Shown piece after piece: positions 60,889-64,000 of a stretch of 64,000 nt of DNA. The notes beneath the pieces were generated by a model. The model searched no databases. It saw only the letters and a list, made by a program, of their open reading frames with translations, and was not told the origin of the DNA. Each line of letters opens with the position of its first letter. Within the stretch, counting starts at the first letter, position 1. Source of the stretch: Excoecaria cochinchinensis (Eukaryota > Streptophyta > Magnoliopsida > Malpighiales > Euphorbiaceae); the NCBI GenBank assembly GCA_947683425.1, contig CANTUQ010000110.1:414501-478500 (forward strand). The letters are read 5' to 3'. The position numbers and the translations under genes are program-made.

Positions 60889-62328
60889 ATACCCTGTTAT
60901 GCATATTTTGAGTGTTTTCCTTCCCGAAATGCACCCGAACTTCATGGTAAGTTCCTATAGCATGTTCAACTCATTTCTAACCTTATGAAATGAGTATGTG
61001 AGTGGTTGTCAATTGAAATTATAGGTGATTAAAGCTATGGCATAAGAGTTTAATAATGAAATTAAATGTATATATGCTTTTTAATCATTGAACATTATAT
61101 ACATGTGATATTGATCAGGTATGATTGAATCATAATGTGTGAAGTCTATGAACATGTCAAATGCATTGTGTATTTGATTAGTTAGTAAAGTAGAGTACAA
61201 AAATGCATTGATATTAAATGGCTACATGCGAGTATATGCATAGGGTATATGTATGCACATGGTTTGCTCCATTAAAATGTAAATAGTGTATAGTGTTCTT
61301 GAATGAACAGTAGAGTACATGCAATGTATCTGATATAGAGTATAGAGTCTTTATGTTTAGCCTGACTGGCCATAGCAGTGGATAGATAAGCATGCTTATA
61401 AAGGGATTACCGAGTGCAGCTGCCTATGTTCCGCCCCGTTTGGGCGAAGCGGGTCGACCTCTGAGAACGGTCATTTATAGAGATAGATGAAAATGTTTTG
61501 TGACTTCGGTCCACCGAAAATGTTTTTGTTATAGAGCATCCCGTATCCGCAACTAAAGGAAGTCAGGCCTGTTTTGTTAAAGGTTGTGTAGTGAACTTGA
61601 GATGATTAAAAGCATTGCTTTGAATAAATGCTATAGTACAAGAGAGTAATGTTTAAGTACATTACAGTTCTGTATACAAGTGTATAATTATATGAATGTA
61701 TTTACATGAATATGGACACATGATAGCGTATATTTGAATAAAAGATATGTACAAGTTGTAGTGTATGTGAATAAGTAGAAGTGTAAATGTTATATACACG
61801 AGAGCTCATAATATTTGATATTTGAGTATGTAACCTATACATGTATAAGAGTTATATGCATGAGATATATGATTGTGAGATTTATCTGTTACTTCGTAAA
61901 GAAGTCCTTTGCATTATTTTCATCCCCACTAAGCGTTATCGCTTAGCACGGATGTTTGCTTCCGTGTAGGTACAGGTTCGGATCAGTGAGCGGGCATCTG
62001 CCGGGTCAAGGCCACTAGGGAGTTTGTTCATCTTTTTATATAAGTTAGAGATAGCATTGGTGATGTTTTGAGTAACATCATTATGTAATAAAAGTAAAAG
62101 AATCGCATGTAAATGTATATGTAGAGTTAAATGGAAACAGATGTAATATGAACATGTAAATGTATCTGTAGTTAATATGAAATGCAAATGGGCCCTAGCG
62201 TAGTATTTAATTACTTTTAAATGAATGTGTTTATGCTATCGCTTCCGCTAATGCATGTACATGTATACGTAAATGTCCGCGTAGCGCCCCGATATTCCTT
62301 ACCGGGGGTATGGGGGTGTTACATTTAG

Positions 62329-62340
62329 TGGTATCAGAGC
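62329..62340 (+). promoter_or_regulatory. Primer-binding site for initiator tRNA-Met
   Basis: TGGTATCAGAGC five bases after the LTR end, the usual priming site of Ty3/gypsy elements with this type of LTR. Confidence 0.85.
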
Positions 62341-62900
62341 TCGAGGTTAGAGATTCTGGTCTATAAGATGTAGAGTATAGGTCGAATGTCAGAATTTGTT
62401 TAGAGTTGTGGCCTAATGCAGATGTCATTTGTGTAAAGTATAGATGGAGTCCGACTCGCGTGAGAGCGTAGAAGAGACAGCAGCAGTTGTGAATTGGTAA
62501 AAGTTTGAGATGACACTCTGTATTCCTGTCAGCTATCTCTTTGAAATCATTTGACATGAGCACAATGAAACATGGGGATGGGAAAAATACATTACTGCAG
62601 CTTGCATCGCATTCTCGCATCATCCTGCATACATGAATCATTACATAGCCATTCCATTCGCATCCCTCATTTGTATGTGAAAAAGTATCATTGCATGCGT
62701 TTCATTGAGAAAAGCTGACAGGATATACCTCGAGTAGCAGATGTTTAGAAGAAGTATATAGATTAGAGTGCAGTGCGTTAAGGAAAGTGTGAAATGTATA
62801 CGATTTGATAGCGGTATGGTATAAGTGATAGCGATACAGAGATCTGTTAAGGATGTACCGGTGTAGGTGATCAGCAGGGAAATTTCGAGGACGAAATTTC

Positions 62901-62914
62901 TTAAGGGGGAGAGA
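62901..62914 (+). promoter_or_regulatory. Polypurine tract
   Basis: TTAAGGGGGAGAGA directly before the 3' LTR TGTCACACCCC. It primes plus-strand DNA synthesis. Confidence 0.8.
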
Positions 62915-62916
62915 TT

Positions 62917-64000
62917 TGTCACACCCCAAAGTGGCCCTAGAAGAATTACAGAGTTTTGTTCGAAAAAGGTAAGTTTATGTGCGACAGTTCTGTCGTGAGC
63001 GCGACAAGTGTCGCGGGCGCGACAAGTGTCGCGGGCGCGACAAGTGTCGCGGGCGCGACAAGTGTCGCGGGGGCGACAGAGCCCTCCAGCGGTTTTCGAA
63101 CTTCAGCTGGTTGGTGCGGGTGTGAGCATTCTGTCGCGAGCGCGACAGAACCCCCTCGCGAGATGTGTGCACAAGTGGGATTTAAGAGACCTTGAGATGT
63201 GTATGGGACACGTGGCATCGTAGGAGAGTGACAAGTGTCATCGTATAAGAGTGACAAGTAGCGGCGTAAGAGTTTGACAAGTGGCATTGTAAGAGGGTGC
63301 TAAGTGTCATTGTAGGAGAGTGACACATGGCGGCACAGGAGTTTGACAAGTGGCGTCGTAGGGGAGTGACACATGGCTTTGTAGGGATGTGACATGTGGC
63401 ATAAGATATTATTTGGTTTGGTCAAAATACATGTATGTATTTTGTTAAGAAAAGAGATGTACATCTATTAAGTGTGGTGGTTGGCCTTTAGTGAGGTAAG
63501 TGGGAAATTATGAGGTCTTTGGCTTTGGATAGAGTTTGACAATCTGCTCATTTGCTTTTCTTTCTCTTTTTCCTACGTTAGTTGTTTTGTCTTTGGCCCT
63601 TTAGCTCTTTTTTCTTTCTTTTTCTTTGGCCTTCAGCCGTTCTCCTCTCTTGCTCTTCCCTTTGTTCTTTTCTTCTTCATTTGATTTGTTCTTGAGGGAG
63701 AACCACTTGAAGTGGCTTAAAGAGAGCATAGTAAGACTTGATTAGATCTCTTCGGAAGCTGCGAACAAGAAGGTGAACAAAGGCAAAGAGAAAGTCGGAT
63801 TTGAGTAAAAAGCACGAGATCGAGGTTCTAAGAGGTAGGGATCGTGTGCGGTTTTCTTTTACTCGTTTTGATTGCTTGTTGTGATATATGATGTTTGAAT
63901 ATGCATATCTTGTGGTTATATGAGTGTTAGATGAGTTGTACATGTTTTATAGTTGTGAAGTGTGTTATGGGTAAAATTCTGTTTAGTTGTTCATAGACCT
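62917..64000 (+). mobile_element. 3' LTR of the large-LTR element, cut by window end
   Basis: Repeats 59365-60394. It has four 18-bp units where the 5' LTR has one. The end and target duplication lie beyond the window; the 5' flank is TAATT. Confidence 0.88.
63001..63080. repeat. 18-bp minisatellite in the 3' LTR
   Basis: Four units of AAGTGTCGCGGGCGCGAC (the last with one change). The matching place in the 5' LTR (59449-59474) has one, a difference of exactly three units (54 bp). Confidence 0.92.

Larger units (their letters stand above)
59365..62323 (+). mobile_element. 5' LTR of a large-LTR gypsy-type element
   Basis: 2959 bp from TGTCACACCCC to GGGGTGTTACA. Its first 1.03 kb is repeated at 62917-64000 with roughly a dozen single-base changes, mostly transitions, plus a 54-bp length difference in a minisatellite. 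Contains 'actaagcgttatcgcttagcacgg' (in parts), shared with the solo LTR. No coding. Confidence 0.88.
62324..62916 (+). mobile_element. 593-bp interior of the large-LTR element
   Basis: Begins five bases before the primer-binding site and ends with TTTCGAGGACGAAATTTC and a polypurine tract. No gag or pol. The minus-strand frames of 75-136 aa resemble nothing I recognise. Non-autonomous, like the element at 43050-54565. Confidence 0.8.

Noticed and set aside
62329..62340. tRNA-Met-like match
   Set aside because: A primer-binding site of 12 bases, not a tRNA gene. No tRNA or rRNA gene was found anywhere in the window.

Overview
The window is repeat-dense plant nuclear DNA, most likely from a eudicot, with no ordinary host gene that I can support. 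Nearly everything can be assigned to nested LTR retrotransposons or to one endogenous pararetrovirus (family Caulimoviridae). The plant assignment rests on the pararetrovirus, on Tat/Ogre-type LTRs (TGTAGACACCGGG start, PBS TGGCGACTCC), on Ty3/gypsy LTRs starting TGTAACACCCC or TGTCACACCCC with initiator-Met PBS, and on a broken Ty1/copia element. I cannot name the species.

Layout: 1-3980 holds two Tat/Ogre-like LTR pieces. 3981-19633 is the viral locus: two almost identical viral copies lie tail to tail (arms 3981-11455 on + and 11710-19175 on -) around a centre of about 250 bp. Each arm has three intact ORFs: a 350-aa 30K-type movement protein, a 1441-aa capsid/zinc-knuckle/protease/RT/RNase H polyprotein, and a 416-aa protein of unknown function. 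The minus copy also has an initiator-Met primer-binding site, and upstream of it the tail of a further, different viral copy. The locus abuts a 660-bp TA-rich microsatellite (19634-20297). 20298-22789 is another LTR, cut by a minus-strand Tat-like element (22790 to about 41.3 kb) that carries an ORF1-like gene. That gene is itself split by a younger + strand Tat-like element (27499-39483) with a perfect AGGCT target duplication. 41.6-56.7 kb holds a broken copia element split by a gypsy element with 5-kb LTRs, which is in turn cut by a solo LTR. 56694 to the end is a third nest: a Tat LTR cut by a gypsy LTR, cut by a large-LTR element (59365 to beyond the window) with only 593 bp of interior.

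The most notable item is the viral locus. It is a 7.47-kb near-perfect palindrome with intact ORFs, and its centre exposes two versions of a small leader ORF joined to the same 117-bp common region next to the primer-binding site. This suggests two genome components or strains. The geometry could yield long double-stranded RNA from the viral genes. A second theme is that nearly every LTR family here carries its own GC-rich cluster of short palindromes inside otherwise AT-rich DNA.

Limits: all boundaries were read by eye. Family names below the superfamily level are recognition-based and were not tested by any search.
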